From Nanobdellota archaeon (GTDB lineage: Archaea > Nanobdellota > Nanobdellia > Pacearchaeales > GW2011-AR1): a stretch of DNA of 10,945 bases. Within the stretch, counting starts at the first letter, position 1. Each line of letters begins with the position of its first letter. Of this stretch, positions 1 to 6,778 are shown piece by piece. Both the position numbers and the translations under genes were made by a program. The notes beneath the pieces are model-generated. The model searched no databases. It was not told the DNA's origin and worked only from the letters and a program-made list of their open reading frames with translations. The stretch covers positions 1-10,945 of the forward strand of contig JAHISS010000008.1 of NCBI GenBank assembly GCA_018817905.1. The letters are read 5' to 3'.

Positions 1-71
1 GAGAGAAAGTCTTTTCGAATTTTTCTCAGGAAGTCAGAACAATTTTGGAGGATAAACCTCCAAATTCTTAA
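1..71 (+). CDS. Possible 3' end of an unidentified gene entering from the left
   Basis: The reading frame beginning at base 3 is open from the window edge and stops at TAA 69-71. Its last residues (EKVFSNFSQEVRTILEDK, then PPNS) look like an ordinary helical C-terminus. The frame beginning at base 1 is also open, to TAA 154-156, and has a CxxC pair near residues 29-32. The frame beginning at base 2 is open to 55. With three frames open over so short a stretch, none can be chosen firmly. I prefer the frame ending at 71 because its composition is most protein-like and a hairpin overlaps its end. I recognise no family. Confidence 0.25.
   Translation, partial: EKVFSNFSQEVRTILEDKPPNS
44..64. terminator. 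Perfect 8-bp hairpin near the left edge
   Basis: TTTGGAGG (44-51) pairs with CCTCCAAA (57-64) around a five-base loop. It overlaps the end of the putative partial gene entering from the left and could stabilise or end that transcript. No long T run follows on the plus strand, so calling it a terminator is inference. Confidence 0.3.
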
Positions 72-195
72 TAAAGGAGCCAACTGTCAAAACTGTTTGA
101 GTGACAGAATTAGTCGGATCTATGTGGCGAGGTCAAGTAAAAAACTCATTATCTAATCGTCCTGGTTGATAGAATAATCTTCATGTGGGGTGGCG

Positions 196-215
196 AGAAA
201 ATAGTTTTATTTTCT
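196..215 (-). terminator. A/T hairpin spanning the epimerase stop codon
   Basis: AGAAAAT (196-202) and ATTTTCT (209-215) form a seven-base inverted repeat with a six-base loop across the stop codon of the epimerase gene. It may mark the 3' end of that mRNA. A clear T run after it on the minus strand is lacking, so the assignment is weak. Confidence 0.25.
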
Positions 216-1076
216 TTTTTCAATTATTTCATCAAAGTTTTCCTTATACCATCTGAAAGTTTTTTCAATTCCTTCTTCGATTGAGACTTTTGGTTCGTAG
301 CCAAGGGCTTTTAGCGGCGAGATGTCAAGTTCAACTTCTTGTGGCTGCGCGATTTCTGGCGAGTGGAAGGATTTTTTTCCGCTGGTGTTTAGTTTTATGA
401 TTAAATCTGCTAAGTATTCGAGCTTCGTGCTTTTTCCAGAACCGATGTCAAATTCTTTATTTTTCTGCTCCATCGCTATTAGGAAAGCTTCGATAAAGTC
501 GCCGATATAAGTGAAGTCAAGGGTTTTGTTTTTGTCGCCGTAAATTTTCAGTTCTTTATTTTGGAGAGCGTTGAGGATGAAGATGTCTACAAGTCTTTTT
601 GTGAGGTCATTGAATGGTCCGTAAACTGTTGAGGGTCTGATTATCACGTATTCAATCCCGTAACTGTCTGCGTAACCTTTTACTAATTCTTCGCCGTAAA
701 TTTTTGAGGCAGTGTAGGGATTTTTTTCTTTGCTTAAAACTCTTGAAGAAGAAGTAAAGACAATTTTTGGTATTTTGTTTTTCCTGCAGAATTCCATTAC
801 CTTGTGGATGCCGAGGACGTTATTTTGCAGCGCGAGATCTGGGTTTTCGATTATTTTGTTTATTTTGCAGAACGACGCGAGGTGGATGAAGACGTCTACA
901 GGTTGGGAAAGCGAATGATTTTCGATGTTGGCGATGTCTGTAATGGGGGCGGGATTTTCAAGGGATGGAGTTTCTCGTTTGTCTATTAATAAGATTGGTG
1001 CGTGGCCTTGTTCGGTAAGGCGTCTGAGTAGGAAGGTTCCGATTAGCCCCTTGTGTCCGGTTAGGATAAAATTCAT
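207..1076 (-). CDS. NAD-dependent epimerase/dehydratase (extended SDR)
   Basis: A 289-residue protein of the extended short-chain dehydrogenase/reductase family, which includes nucleotide-sugar 4-epimerases and dehydratases. Visible features are the Rossmann nucleotide-binding motif GHKGLIG (residues 7-13), an acidic residue at the end of beta-2 (D32) that favours NAD(H), a serine cluster at 109-111, and the catalytic pair Y121/K125 in YTASK followed by an RPSTVYGP segment typical of the family. The length is slightly below the usual 300-330. It is cytosolic, without signal peptide or membrane segment. The expected reaction is oxidation/reduction at a sugar carbon of an NDP-sugar, but the substrate cannot be read from sequence. 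The start at 1076 is supported by a TATA box about 25 bases upstream, implying a leaderless mRNA. No sugar-pathway neighbours lie in the window. UDP-glucose 4-epimerase is possible but unproven. Confidence 0.9.
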   Translation of the reverse strand: MNFILTGHKGLIGTFLLRRLTEQGHAPILLIDKRETPSLENPAPITDIANIENHSLSQPVDVFIHLASFCKINKIIENPDLALQNNVLGIHKVMEFCRKNKIPKIVFTSSSRVLSKEKNPYTASKIYGEELVKGYADSYGIEYVIIRPSTVYGPFNDLTKRLVDIFILNALQNKELKIYGDKNKTLDFTYIGDFIEAFLIAMEQKNKEFDIGSGKSTKLEYLADLIIKLNTSGKKSFHSPEIAQPQEVELDISPLKALGYEPKVSIEEGIEKTFRWYKENFDEIIEKRK

Positions 1077-1097
1077 ATTTTTGAGAAGGGGAGGTGG

Positions 1098-1105
1098 TTT
1101 TTATA
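1098..1105 (-). promoter_or_regulatory. TATA box for the epimerase gene (leaderless)
   Basis: Read on the minus strand this is TATAAAAA. Its centre lies about 25 bases before the A of the ATG at 1076, the spacing expected when transcription begins at the start codon. The bases between it and the ATG contain no Shine-Dalgarno sequence, which fits a leaderless mRNA. Confidence 0.5.
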
Positions 1106-1172
1106 GTTTGGTTACTGAAAAATATGTTGTTTTGTAATAAAGTTAAAAAAAGAGCCTTATGCGTTCATTTTA

Positions 1173-1523
1173 ATGGTTGGAAGGAAGGTTGCGATTGTTG
1201 GAGCTCATTGCATTGGCAAAACTGCATTGATTCATCCTTTGCTGTTAAGCCCTGGAGAGCAGAAAAAGTGTTTGCTTTGTGCAGTTTGGAATCAGATTGT
1301 GCTGACTTTGCCTTATCCTTTAGAATACGGTTTAGAAAATTTAATTTGGGGCAATACCCCTGTTTAGAGATTTCAGGTTGAGATTTATAACCCGAGATTT
1401 ACATACGCTATAAGATTTTTACTCGGTAATTTAATTTAAACTGTTGTTGCTATAGCAGTAAGTTATTTTATTGTCTATCATGTTGTGAAAGCTTATCAAA
1501 AAAGAATGGAAAGCAAGGCGAGT
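1173..1523 (+). pseudogene. Remnant of a P-loop NTPase gene (interrupted)
   Basis: An ATG at 1173 opens a frame whose first residues contain a complete Walker A motif after a beta strand (KVAIVGAHCIGKT, residues 5-17). This strongly resembles the start of NadR-like/AAA_28 small kinases or ATPases. The frame stops at TAG 1365-1367 after 64 codons, before any Walker B. The same frame continues to a TAA at 1437-1439 and then stays open through a hydrophobic segment (VVAIAVSYFIVYHVV) towards 1520. A TATA-like stretch (TTAAAAAA, about 1143-1150) lies about 26 bases before the ATG, as for other genes here. I read it as a decayed or truncated gene; the part after the P-loop matches no family I know. 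A real 64-residue protein or a chance motif are the alternatives. Confidence 0.4.
1498..1510 (-). terminator. T6-run terminator candidate after the cotransporter gene
   Basis: About 15-25 bases past the minus-strand stop codon the transcript would read CCATTC followed by six Ts (complement of 1498-1503). Short T runs without a strong hairpin are the usual archaeal terminator form. Only one T run is present here, so confidence is modest. Confidence 0.3.
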
Positions 1524-3713
1524 TTAATTCACCCGAAAATCAATCTTGTCATTGGCAGAAACTATCAGGCTTACTTTTAATTTTTCTGTAAAACTTGTTA
1601 TGTCATCAATAAGCTCTTTATTTGTTTTATTTTCAAGTTCAGTCAATCCTAAAATAACAAGGTCTGCGTGAGTTGAGTTTGAATTGATAATCTCTTTTAT
1701 TTTCTTTTGCTTGCCTGAAATAATTTCCAGCTCAACATTTTCCATTCTTGATTGTTCTATCATACTTTCAAGATGCTTCTTATCGCTTTCACCTTCCTTA
1801 TCATCATCAACATAAAACACTTTTACCACGGCGTTTTGTTCAAGCCATTGTTTAGAATGTGTAATCAGATAAGCTAATAGAAGCATTAAGTTTCCGTTCT
1901 TTTTTGAACTCCACCAAACATCTACTCTCTTAAAGTTGGTAAATCCAGTTTGGTTTCTCATTATGATAATATTCTTCTTCAAGGATTTCATACTATTAGC
2001 TAGTTCATTTATTTTCATTTTGTTATTAAAGTCAAACAAAACCGTGTTCAGCGGAAGATTGCCTAATGTTTCTGCCTGAGCGAGATTTTCAATTGTTTTT
2101 TGATAATTGTCTGTTAAAATTGTCCTTGGAAAAATCTCAAGTTTGTGTTCTTTGATATATTTAGAAAGATCTTCTTGGGGTTTTTTATTTTCTTCTATAT
2201 CTTTTTTAAAGTCGCCTTTGCGTAAAAAGTATAGTTTTGTAACACTGCTCCTTGAACCAATCCAATTCAGAAGGTTAGCAATGGGATGATTGTTCAACTC
2301 ATTTGTTGAAAAAGCCAAGATTGTTGGTCTCCAATTTTTCAGACTCTTCGCGCTTTTATCTATTCGTTTAAGCAATGCTCTTAAAAATTGAAAAGAGACT
2401 CCATGCCAGACCCCTTCTATCTTCATGGACTTTTTTGTCCTGTACAAAGAAAAGAATAATACCGCTTGGATTACAATCACAGAAACCATTATTTTTGGAT
2501 TGAATAAATACATAACTGCGTAAGCAGCAAACATTCCATAGAATGAAATAATTAAAGGAGCATTGAATGTCGGCCTGTAGCTTGGATTATGTGAAACCTT
2601 CTCAAAAAAAGCTGCGCCGTTTATCCAACCATAAACACTCAAGAAAAACATAGCCACAACCTGTGATATAAGTTCTAAAGAACCTAAAAGAATTACCCCG
2701 AGCCCTATCAAAAGGGTTAGTGTAATCGCTGCTCTTGGCTCTGCATCTTTTTCACTTTTCTTTCCTAAAAAGCTAAGAGATTTTGGCAGGATTTTATCTT
2801 CAGTCATTGCGACTAAACATCTTGGAGCAGTCATTAGGCTGCTTAAGGCAGAGGAAGATGTTGCCATTAAAATACCGAGAAGAACCAGCGGGGCAAAAAG
2901 AGAGATTTGATGTATGATCTGGCTGTTAGAAAACAACTCATCAGGACTTGCAGAGACAGCAAACTTAATGACTAATGCGATATAAACAAGCATTGTAATT
3001 ATGATTGCTGCAAATGTTCCCCTGACAAGGCTTTTCTTAGGATCTTTCAGATTGCCACTCATGCCGACTCCTGCGTCAATTCCAGTCACCGCGGGGAAAA
3101 ACATTGCAAATGCTATCCAGAATGGCAAGGCAGTTGAGGAAAAGAAAGCTGTTGATAAGCTTCCAGTTTGAGGCCCCAAAAATATAGAAACAAGACTTAA
3201 AATTATTGCAGCAAAAATAGCATACTGAACTTTAATGATAAAATTAGCACCAATAAAAACCATCATCCCAAAAATAGCTAATGAAATTAGGGCTATATGC
3301 ATTTCTGCAAGTGAAATTCCTAAGGAAGACAAAACAATCCCTGCACCCCTTGCAAATGCTATCGCATAAAAACTTGAGGCAATTGTCTGAGCAAGATAAA
3401 GTTGAACGCCAAGACTGCCTCCAAATTCAGAACCAAGGCTTCTCGAAATTAAGTAATACAAGCCACCGCCCTTAACTTTGATATTTGTAGAAATCGCAGA
3501 AATAGAAAATGCTGTTGCAAGAGTTACAGAATGTGCGATAAGAATTATGAGAAGAGTCTTTGCCAATCCTACTCCCCCGACAATCTGCGGAGCAATGAAA
3601 TACATAACTGCTCCCAAAATAGTCAGCACAGAGGGCATGAAAACTCCGGCAAATGTTCCGAATTTCTTATTTTTAGAATTATTCTTTTTAGGTTTTTTCT
3701 CCTCTTCTTTCAT
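1524..3713 (-). CDS. Cation-chloride cotransporter family protein (SLC12-type, APC superfamily)
   Basis: A 729-residue integral membrane transporter. The N-terminus is a short Lys-rich cytosolic tail (1-17). The first helix begins GTFAGVFMPSVLTILGAVMY (19-38), the SLC12 signature. It is followed by the family blocks STNIKVKGGGLYYLISRSLG (75-94), FFPAVTGIDAGVGMSGNLKD (205-224) and SSSALSSLMTAPRCLVAM (286-303). About twelve hydrophobic helices reach residue 425. A cytosolic C-terminal domain of about 300 residues begins after KNWRPTILAFSTN (459-471), as in eukaryotic and archaeal CCC proteins; its last part (DLVILGL onwards) has a universal-stress-like alpha/beta look. Family members move Na+, K+ and Cl- together; the ions moved here are inferred only, and amino-acid permease is the generic alternative. 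The start at 3713 fits a TATA box about 25 bases upstream (leaderless). The gene stands next to a mechanosensitive-channel-like gene, which fits osmotic or ion homeostasis. Confidence 0.88.
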   Translation of the reverse strand: MKEEEKKPKKNNSKNKKFGTFAGVFMPSVLTILGAVMYFIAPQIVGGVGLAKTLLIILIAHSVTLATAFSISAISTNIKVKGGGLYYLISRSLGSEFGGSLGVQLYLAQTIASSFYAIAFARGAGIVLSSLGISLAEMHIALISLAIFGMMVFIGANFIIKVQYAIFAAIILSLVSIFLGPQTGSLSTAFFSSTALPFWIAFAMFFPAVTGIDAGVGMSGNLKDPKKSLVRGTFAAIIITMLVYIALVIKFAVSASPDELFSNSQIIHQISLFAPLVLLGILMATSSSALSSLMTAPRCLVAMTEDKILPKSLSFLGKKSEKDAEPRAAITLTLLIGLGVILLGSLELISQVVAMFFLSVYGWINGAAFFEKVSHNPSYRPTFNAPLIISFYGMFAAYAVMYLFNPKIMVSVIVIQAVLFFSLYRTKKSMKIEGVWHGVSFQFLRALLKRIDKSAKSLKNWRPTILAFSTNELNNHPIANLLNWIGSRSSVTKLYFLRKGDFKKDIEENKKPQEDLSKYIKEHKLEIFPRTILTDNYQKTIENLAQAETLGNLPLNTVLFDFNNKMKINELANSMKSLKKNIIIMRNQTGFTNFKRVDVWWSSKKNGNLMLLLAYLITHSKQWLEQNAVVKVFYVDDDKEGESDKKHLESMIEQSRMENVELEIISGKQKKIKEIINSNSTHADLVILGLTELENKTNKELIDDITSFTEKLKVSLIVSANDKIDFRVN

Positions 3714-3733
3714 TACTCAACAAATATTCTTAG

Positions 3734-3743
3734 ATTTTTAAAG
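3734..3743 (-). promoter_or_regulatory. TATA box for the cotransporter gene (leaderless)
   Basis: On the minus strand this reads CTTTAAAAAT, centred about 25 bases before the ATG at 3713. The intervening bases carry no Shine-Dalgarno sequence. The spacing predicts transcription starting at or next to the start codon. Confidence 0.5.
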
Positions 3744-3817
3744 TTAATGAGGGGAACTTGTTACATTAGAAAGAAAGTTATAATAAGTTTAAGAATTTAT
3801 CTCCAACTAAAGAAATC

Positions 3818-4483
3818 CTACCTGTGTTTCCTTCGCCAGTTTTTTATTATGTCCTCGGCGTGCGGCCTTAATCCAAGGCCGAAACCAATTGCGAAAGCAA
3901 TCATCACTCCACAAAGTATGACAAGAATAATTGTTTCTGGGAAGGCAACATCTACTCCAATTTGTCTCAAGGAAATGCTTGCAAAAACAACTATTGTTGC
4001 AACATAAACTAATGTTGAGACCCATTTAATTCCTTTTAATTTTTTCGCATTTCCTGCTGCTGCTGCGAAAATATGGGCAAGAACAAGCCCAAATAGAATA
4101 ACAATGACTGCAATTATCAGATTAGGAAACCATATTGCGAATTCTCCTAATATTGAAGATAGACCTCCTAGCTTGATTACATTTGCTGCTGGAACTAAAA
4201 ACAGGATAAAAATCCACCATTTTACAAGTTTTCCAGTTACATTAGAAAGAGTTAAACCCCCGATGGCATTATGAAGTCCTTTTTTTATCATCCAGTTGTC
4301 TAATCTACTAACCCTAACAATGTGTTTTATCCCATGACTAACAATTAAAGCGATGATATATCCAATAACTAGAATTATAATTGCTGCGAGAATTCCTGGC
4401 AGTATGAAAACAACTGAATTCCATAAATTAACTAATGGATTAACAGCTTCTTGCCCCACATCTCTTAAAAAATCTAATGCCAT
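3818..4483 (-). CDS. TM_helix (mechanosensitive-channel-like) membrane protein
   Basis: A 221-residue membrane protein with about five hydrophobic helices (roughly 24-49, 88-105, 117-141, 155-172, 183-204) and a short basic cytosolic tail. The repeated pattern of helix, glycine-rich turn and charged segment, and the ending IAFAIGFGLGLRPHAEDIIKN (198-214 core), match the 'conserved TM helix' family related to CmpX and small mechanosensitive channels. The usual soluble MscS beta domain is absent, as expected for this family. The likely role is a membrane channel or sensor responding to tension or osmolarity, inferred from family only. The start at 4483 follows a TATA box about 43 bases upstream, so a leader of about 17 bases with only a weak purine-rich stretch is predicted. 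It has its own promoter and precedes the cotransporter gene by about 100 bases. Confidence 0.8.
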   Translation of the reverse strand: MALDFLRDVGQEAVNPLVNLWNSVVFILPGILAAIIILVIGYIIALIVSHGIKHIVRVSRLDNWMIKKGLHNAIGGLTLSNVTGKLVKWWIFILFLVPAANVIKLGGLSSILGEFAIWFPNLIIAVIVILFGLVLAHIFAAAAGNAKKLKGIKWVSTLVYVATIVVFASISLRQIGVDVAFPETIILVILCGVMIAFAIGFGLGLRPHAEDIIKNWRRKHR

Positions 4484-4655
4484 TTTTATCTCTTCTTTAT
4501 TGAAAAATTAGGTGTGGCGGGTTTAAATACTTTTTTGTTTACTTCTAAAGCTTAAGAATTCTCATAGGATTTCTCCGTATACTTTGAATTATGTTGATGT
4601 TCCTGCGGGGAGGAGCAGGTTGGTTTTGTGCTTGGGGCGTTAGAGAAGGGGGGCA
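4484..4655. other. Intergenic region between Kae1 and the TM_helix gene
   Basis: It holds the TATA box of the downstream TM_helix gene (4521-4530) and a small stem CCTGC/GCAGG around 4602-4619. The stem lies about 40-55 bases after the Kae1 stop and may mark the mRNA 3' end. A 34-codon minus-strand frame overlaps the Kae1 stop (TAATG), but its composition is not protein-like. No gene is supported here. Confidence 0.4.
4521..4530 (-). promoter_or_regulatory. TATA box for the TM_helix gene
   Basis: On the minus strand this reads GTATTTAAAC. It lies about 43 bases before the ATG at 4483, so transcription should begin around 4500 and leave a short leader. This contrasts with the leaderless spacing of most neighbouring genes. 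Confidence 0.45.
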
Positions 4656-5630
4656 TTATCTCCAACTCACATCAACCTGATCTGTTCTTTCTCTTGGTTT
4701 TATTTCAACTTTATCCGGTTTGCAAGAGATTCCTGTGTTGAACATAATTTCTCCTGTGAATGCGATCATTGCGGCGTTGTCAACGAGAAGCGGGCGTTCG
4801 GGGCAGAAATATTTTGTTTTTTCTATTCGCTCTTTGCACATTATCTGGCACATTTCCTGTAAGCGGGAATTGCAGGCGACGCCGCCACCGAGGACGAGTT
4901 CCTTTTTTCCAGTGTGGGCGAGCGCGCGTTCTGCTGCCTCGACTAACATTGCAAAAGCTGTTTCTTGCAGCGAGAAAGCAAGGTCTTCGACCTTTTCGCC
5001 TTTGTCGTAAAGCTGTTGGAGTTTTGTCTGCATTCCTGAAAAGGAGACGTCCATTCCCTTGATTGAATATGCGAGCTCGCGGTATTTTCCTTTTTTGGCG
5101 AGCTTTTCTATTTCAGGGCCGCCGGGGAAACCCATGCCGAAATGTCTTGCGACTTTGTCTATGAAGTTTCCGATTCCTAAGTCCAATGTTTCCCCGAAAA
5201 CGCGATATTTTCCTGCGGCGTAAGCGATGATTTGAGTGTTTGCCCCGCTTGCGTAAAGCAAGACTGGATCTTTTGCTCCGACGCTTCTGCCGATTTCAAG
5301 ATGGGCGACGCAGTGGTTTACTGGGATGATTGGGACGTTAAGTTTTTTTGCTAATGCTTTTGCGAAATTGACGCCTTCGTGCAAACATGGTGCAAGACCT
5401 GGGGCGTTTGAGACGGCGATTGCTTTGATTTTGTCTTCGGAGATTTTTGCTTCTTCGAGGGCTTTTTTGTAGATTTCTGGCGCGACGCGTTTGTGGTGTT
5501 CTGCGCTTTCCATTGGGATTATTCCGCCGGATTCGGTTTTGTACATGTCTCTTACGTTGGAGAGAATTTTTTTGTTATGGACAAGACCGACTCCGAATGT
5601 ATGTGCGGTTGATTCGATTCCTAGGATCAT
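4656..5630 (-). CDS. kae1: Kae1, tRNA N6-threonylcarbamoyladenosine synthase catalytic subunit (KEOPS)
   Basis: A 324-residue protein of the ASKHA superfamily, the archaeal Kae1/OSGEP counterpart of bacterial TsaD. In the KEOPS complex it transfers the threonylcarbamoyl group from threonylcarbamoyl-AMP to A37 of tRNAs reading ANN codons. Visible motifs: N-terminal LGIESTAHT (3-11); metal ligands H106 and H110 in VNHCVAH; LLYASGANTQIIAY (124-137); GGGVACNS (248-255); metal ligand D284 in LVDNAAMIAF; and the archaeal C-terminus PRERTDQVDVSWR. The length is that of a stand-alone Kae1, so there is no fused Bud32 kinase and none is encoded nearby. The start overlaps the stop of the upstream zincin gene by four bases (ATGA), so the two are probably cotranscribed and translationally coupled. 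Identification is firm; the effect of the partner gene is unknown. Confidence 0.96.
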   Translation of the reverse strand: MILGIESTAHTFGVGLVHNKKILSNVRDMYKTESGGIIPMESAEHHKRVAPEIYKKALEEAKISEDKIKAIAVSNAPGLAPCLHEGVNFAKALAKKLNVPIIPVNHCVAHLEIGRSVGAKDPVLLYASGANTQIIAYAAGKYRVFGETLDLGIGNFIDKVARHFGMGFPGGPEIEKLAKKGKYRELAYSIKGMDVSFSGMQTKLQQLYDKGEKVEDLAFSLQETAFAMLVEAAERALAHTGKKELVLGGGVACNSRLQEMCQIMCKERIEKTKYFCPERPLLVDNAAMIAFTGEIMFNTGISCKPDKVEIKPRERTDQVDVSWR

Positions 5631-6112
5631 TTTTTCTTTCCCATTAAAGATTTAATTTCTTGGGAGCTTAAATATCCTCTTGAATGAATTTTTTCCAGTT
5701 TCTTTTTTGAAAATTTTTTCTCACGCGCTAATTCCAGATGCAGCAACTCCTTCCCGTAACCTTTCTTAATTGTTCTCAAATCTACTGCTCTTTCTACTCT
5801 TCTCGACAACTTTGTATCAAATCCCCAGCTTAGACCTTCATAAAGTAGCATAAACAATTCTTGCAAAAAACCACGTTTGATGGAATCTTCGACGTGACAT
5901 AACTCATGTGCGAGCAAGGCCACTTGGGATACCTTATCCATTTTTTCAAAATTCTTGTTTATGAATATAAACCTTCCAAAAACAAATGCGGTTGCCCACC
6001 AAAACATCCATTTGGGTATGATAAAAACTCTAACGTTTTTGTCCTTTAGAGAACGAAAACTACTGATTAAATCATCGGCCATCTTTTGATATTCGTTAGA
6101 ACTTTTCCCCAT
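5627..6112 (-). CDS. Small HExxH zincin-like metallopeptidase upstream of Kae1
   Basis: A protein of about 161 residues with a zinc-metallopeptidase active site: HELCH (about residues 69-73, with E70 as catalytic base), preceded by the hydrophobic helix QVALLA and followed about 34 residues later by ERAVD, whose Glu is a plausible third zinc ligand as in gluzincins. A segment WMFWWATAFVFG before the site may insert into or lie on the membrane. The C-terminus is strongly basic. I cannot assign a named peptidase family. An ATG at 6127 in the same frame would add five residues, but the TATA box at 6133-6142 lies only about 10 bases from it and about 26 from the ATG at 6112. The latter matches the leaderless pattern of the window and is chosen. 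The stop codon overlaps the Kae1 start (ATGA). Confidence 0.75.
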   Translation of the reverse strand: MGKSSNEYQKMADDLISSFRSLKDKNVRVFIIPKWMFWWATAFVFGRFIFINKNFEKMDKVSQVALLAHELCHVEDSIKRGFLQELFMLLYEGLSWGFDTKLSRRVERAVDLRTIKKGYGKELLHLELAREKKFSKKKLEKIHSRGYLSSQEIKSLMGKKK

Positions 6113-6132
6113 GGACAAATCAAGCATAACAG

Positions 6133-6142
6133 ATTTTTAAAT
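6133..6142 (-). promoter_or_regulatory. TATA box for the zincin-Kae1 unit
   Basis: Minus-strand ATTTAAAAAT, centred about 26 bases before the ATG at 6112. This spacing decides between the two possible zincin start codons and predicts a leaderless two-gene mRNA. Confidence 0.5.
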
Positions 6143-6166
6143 TTAATCAAAATAGAAATAAAACAT

Positions 6167-6184
6167 AAAATAAAAAAACAAAAA
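6167..6184 (-). terminator. T-rich terminator after the 52-residue basic gene
   Basis: Ten bases past the stop of the small gene, the minus strand reads T5-G-T7-A-T4 (complement of 6184 to 6167). Repeated T tracts without a hairpin are the standard archaeal intrinsic terminator. It separates the small gene from the promoter of the zincin-Kae1 unit. Confidence 0.6.
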
Positions 6185-6193
6185 CTTTTAGAA

Positions 6194-6352
6194 TTACTTC
6201 TTCTTTCTTTTTTTGGTGGTTTTCTTCTTGACAGCTTTTTTCTTTCTACCGCCTCTAGCCATTTTTGCTTCACATACATTTCCTGCACCGTCAATGTAGT
6301 ACAAATGGCCTGGCTTTCTCGTTACCACCTTTTTAACAACAATTTTTCCCAT
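6194..6352 (-). CDS. Small lysine-rich protein, 52 residues
   Basis: A short gene easily missed by length cut-offs. The ATG at 6350-6352 (read on the minus strand) starts a 52-codon frame ending in TAA at 6194-6196. The N-terminal part (GKIVVKKVVTRKPGHLYYID, 2-21) looks like a small beta fold, then GAGNVCEAKM has a single cysteine. The last 20 residues are almost all Lys/Arg with a few Thr, Ala and Gly, suggesting nucleic-acid or ribosome binding. Evidence that it is real: AGGAGGT (complement of 6357-6363) lies four bases before the ATG, the best Shine-Dalgarno match in the window; a TATA box lies upstream at 6393-6402; and a T-rich terminator follows. I recognise no named family, and the function is unknown. 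It lies 44 bases downstream of the DUF192 gene. Confidence 0.8.
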   Translation of the reverse strand: MGKIVVKKVVTRKPGHLYYIDGAGNVCEAKMARGGRKKKAVKKKTTKKRKKK

Positions 6353-6356
6353 TTTT

Positions 6357-6363
6357 ACCTCCT
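6357..6363 (-). promoter_or_regulatory. Strong Shine-Dalgarno site of the 52-residue gene
   Basis: AGGAGGT on the minus strand, followed by AAAA and ATG. It is fully complementary to the archaeal 16S rRNA 3' end and is unusual in a window where most genes seem leaderless. Confidence 0.75.
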
Positions 6364-6392
6364 TTCTTTATTGTATAAAATTAATCTACAAT

Positions 6393-6402
6393 GTATTTAA
6401 AT
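6393..6402 (-). promoter_or_regulatory. TATA box for the 52-residue gene
   Basis: Minus-strand ATTTAAATAC, overlapping the DUF192 stop codon, about 46 bases before the ATG at 6352. It predicts a leader of about 20 bases carrying the Shine-Dalgarno site. A second TATA-like sequence (complement of 6373-6380, TTTTATAC) lies closer and could compete. Confidence 0.4.
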
Positions 6403-6735
6403 CTTTCCTTTGCCGACGAGTAAATTAAAAATCTTTTTGTTTTGGGAATTTTGCGGTAGTTCTATGAGCTTGTTTGATGGAATTTTAGAATTTGCTGCTG
6501 GGGTGAAAGGTTTTACTAACCTGAAATCCAGAACATTATTTTCTTTGTCAAGCCAGACTGCCAAAAAAGGAAAGAAAACAAAAAAAGAATGGATTGTTTT
6601 TACTTCTGAGTCGCTGAATTCAAATAAGAGATTCTCGGTTTTTGAAGAGCGGAACATTAGGCCGGTGAATTTTCCGAGGGTAGAAACTTTTCTTAGCTTG
6701 ATTTCTAATTTTTTCCCGTTTATGTTTATTTTCAT
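6397..6735 (-). CDS. DUF192 family protein (COG1430-like)
   Basis: A 112-residue protein with the DUF192 pattern: GKFTGLMFRSS (21-31), LLFEF (36-40), then IHSFFVFFPFLAVWLDKENN (48-67), corresponding to the family's H/W-rich strand followed by a conserved Asp turn, and VKPFTPA with a closing IELP strand (74-93). Family members are small beta-rich proteins, often exported or membrane-associated elsewhere; no signal peptide is seen here and the function is unknown. The frame is open further upstream, but the ATG at 6735 lies 20-27 bases from the palindromic TATA region and starts the conserved fold, so it is chosen. A longer plus-strand frame from 6410 covers this gene in antisense and should not be mistaken for coding: its first 123 residues are the shadow of this protein. 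Confidence 0.8.
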   Translation of the reverse strand: MKININGKKLEIKLRKVSTLGKFTGLMFRSSKTENLLFEFSDSEVKTIHSFFVFFPFLAVWLDKENNVLDFRLVKPFTPAANSKIPSNKLIELPQNSQNKKIFNLLVGKGKI

Positions 6736-6748
6736 CTTTAGTGAAAGG

Positions 6749-6764
6749 TTTTTATATATAAAAT
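6749..6764. promoter_or_regulatory. Bidirectional palindromic TATA region
   Basis: TTTTTATATATAAAAT is a near-perfect palindrome whose centre (6756-6757) is about 22 bases from both the minus-strand ATG at 6735 (DUF192) and the plus-strand ATG at 6779. Its left half (TTTTTATA, 6749-6756) is about 26 bases from the plus start, and its right half on the minus strand (ATTTTATA, 6764-6757) is about 26 bases from the minus start. Both genes would then be leaderless. Confidence 0.6.
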
Positions 6765-6778
6765 ATCTATTGTTACTG

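Noticed and set aside
3531..4007. 158-codon plus-strand frame
   Set aside because: It is antisense to the cotransporter and TM_helix genes and has shadow-frame composition.
4551..4657. 34-codon minus-strand frame overlapping the Kae1 stop (TAATG)
   Set aside because: Pro/Ser/His/Asn-rich composition with no ribosome site and no resemblance to a protein; it ends near a small stem in the intergenic region.
6410..6778. N-terminal 123-residue extension of the plus-strand membrane protein from a TTG start
   Set aside because: It is antisense to the DUF192 gene, whose family motifs are clear on the minus strand, and the ATG at 6779 has a well-placed TATA box.
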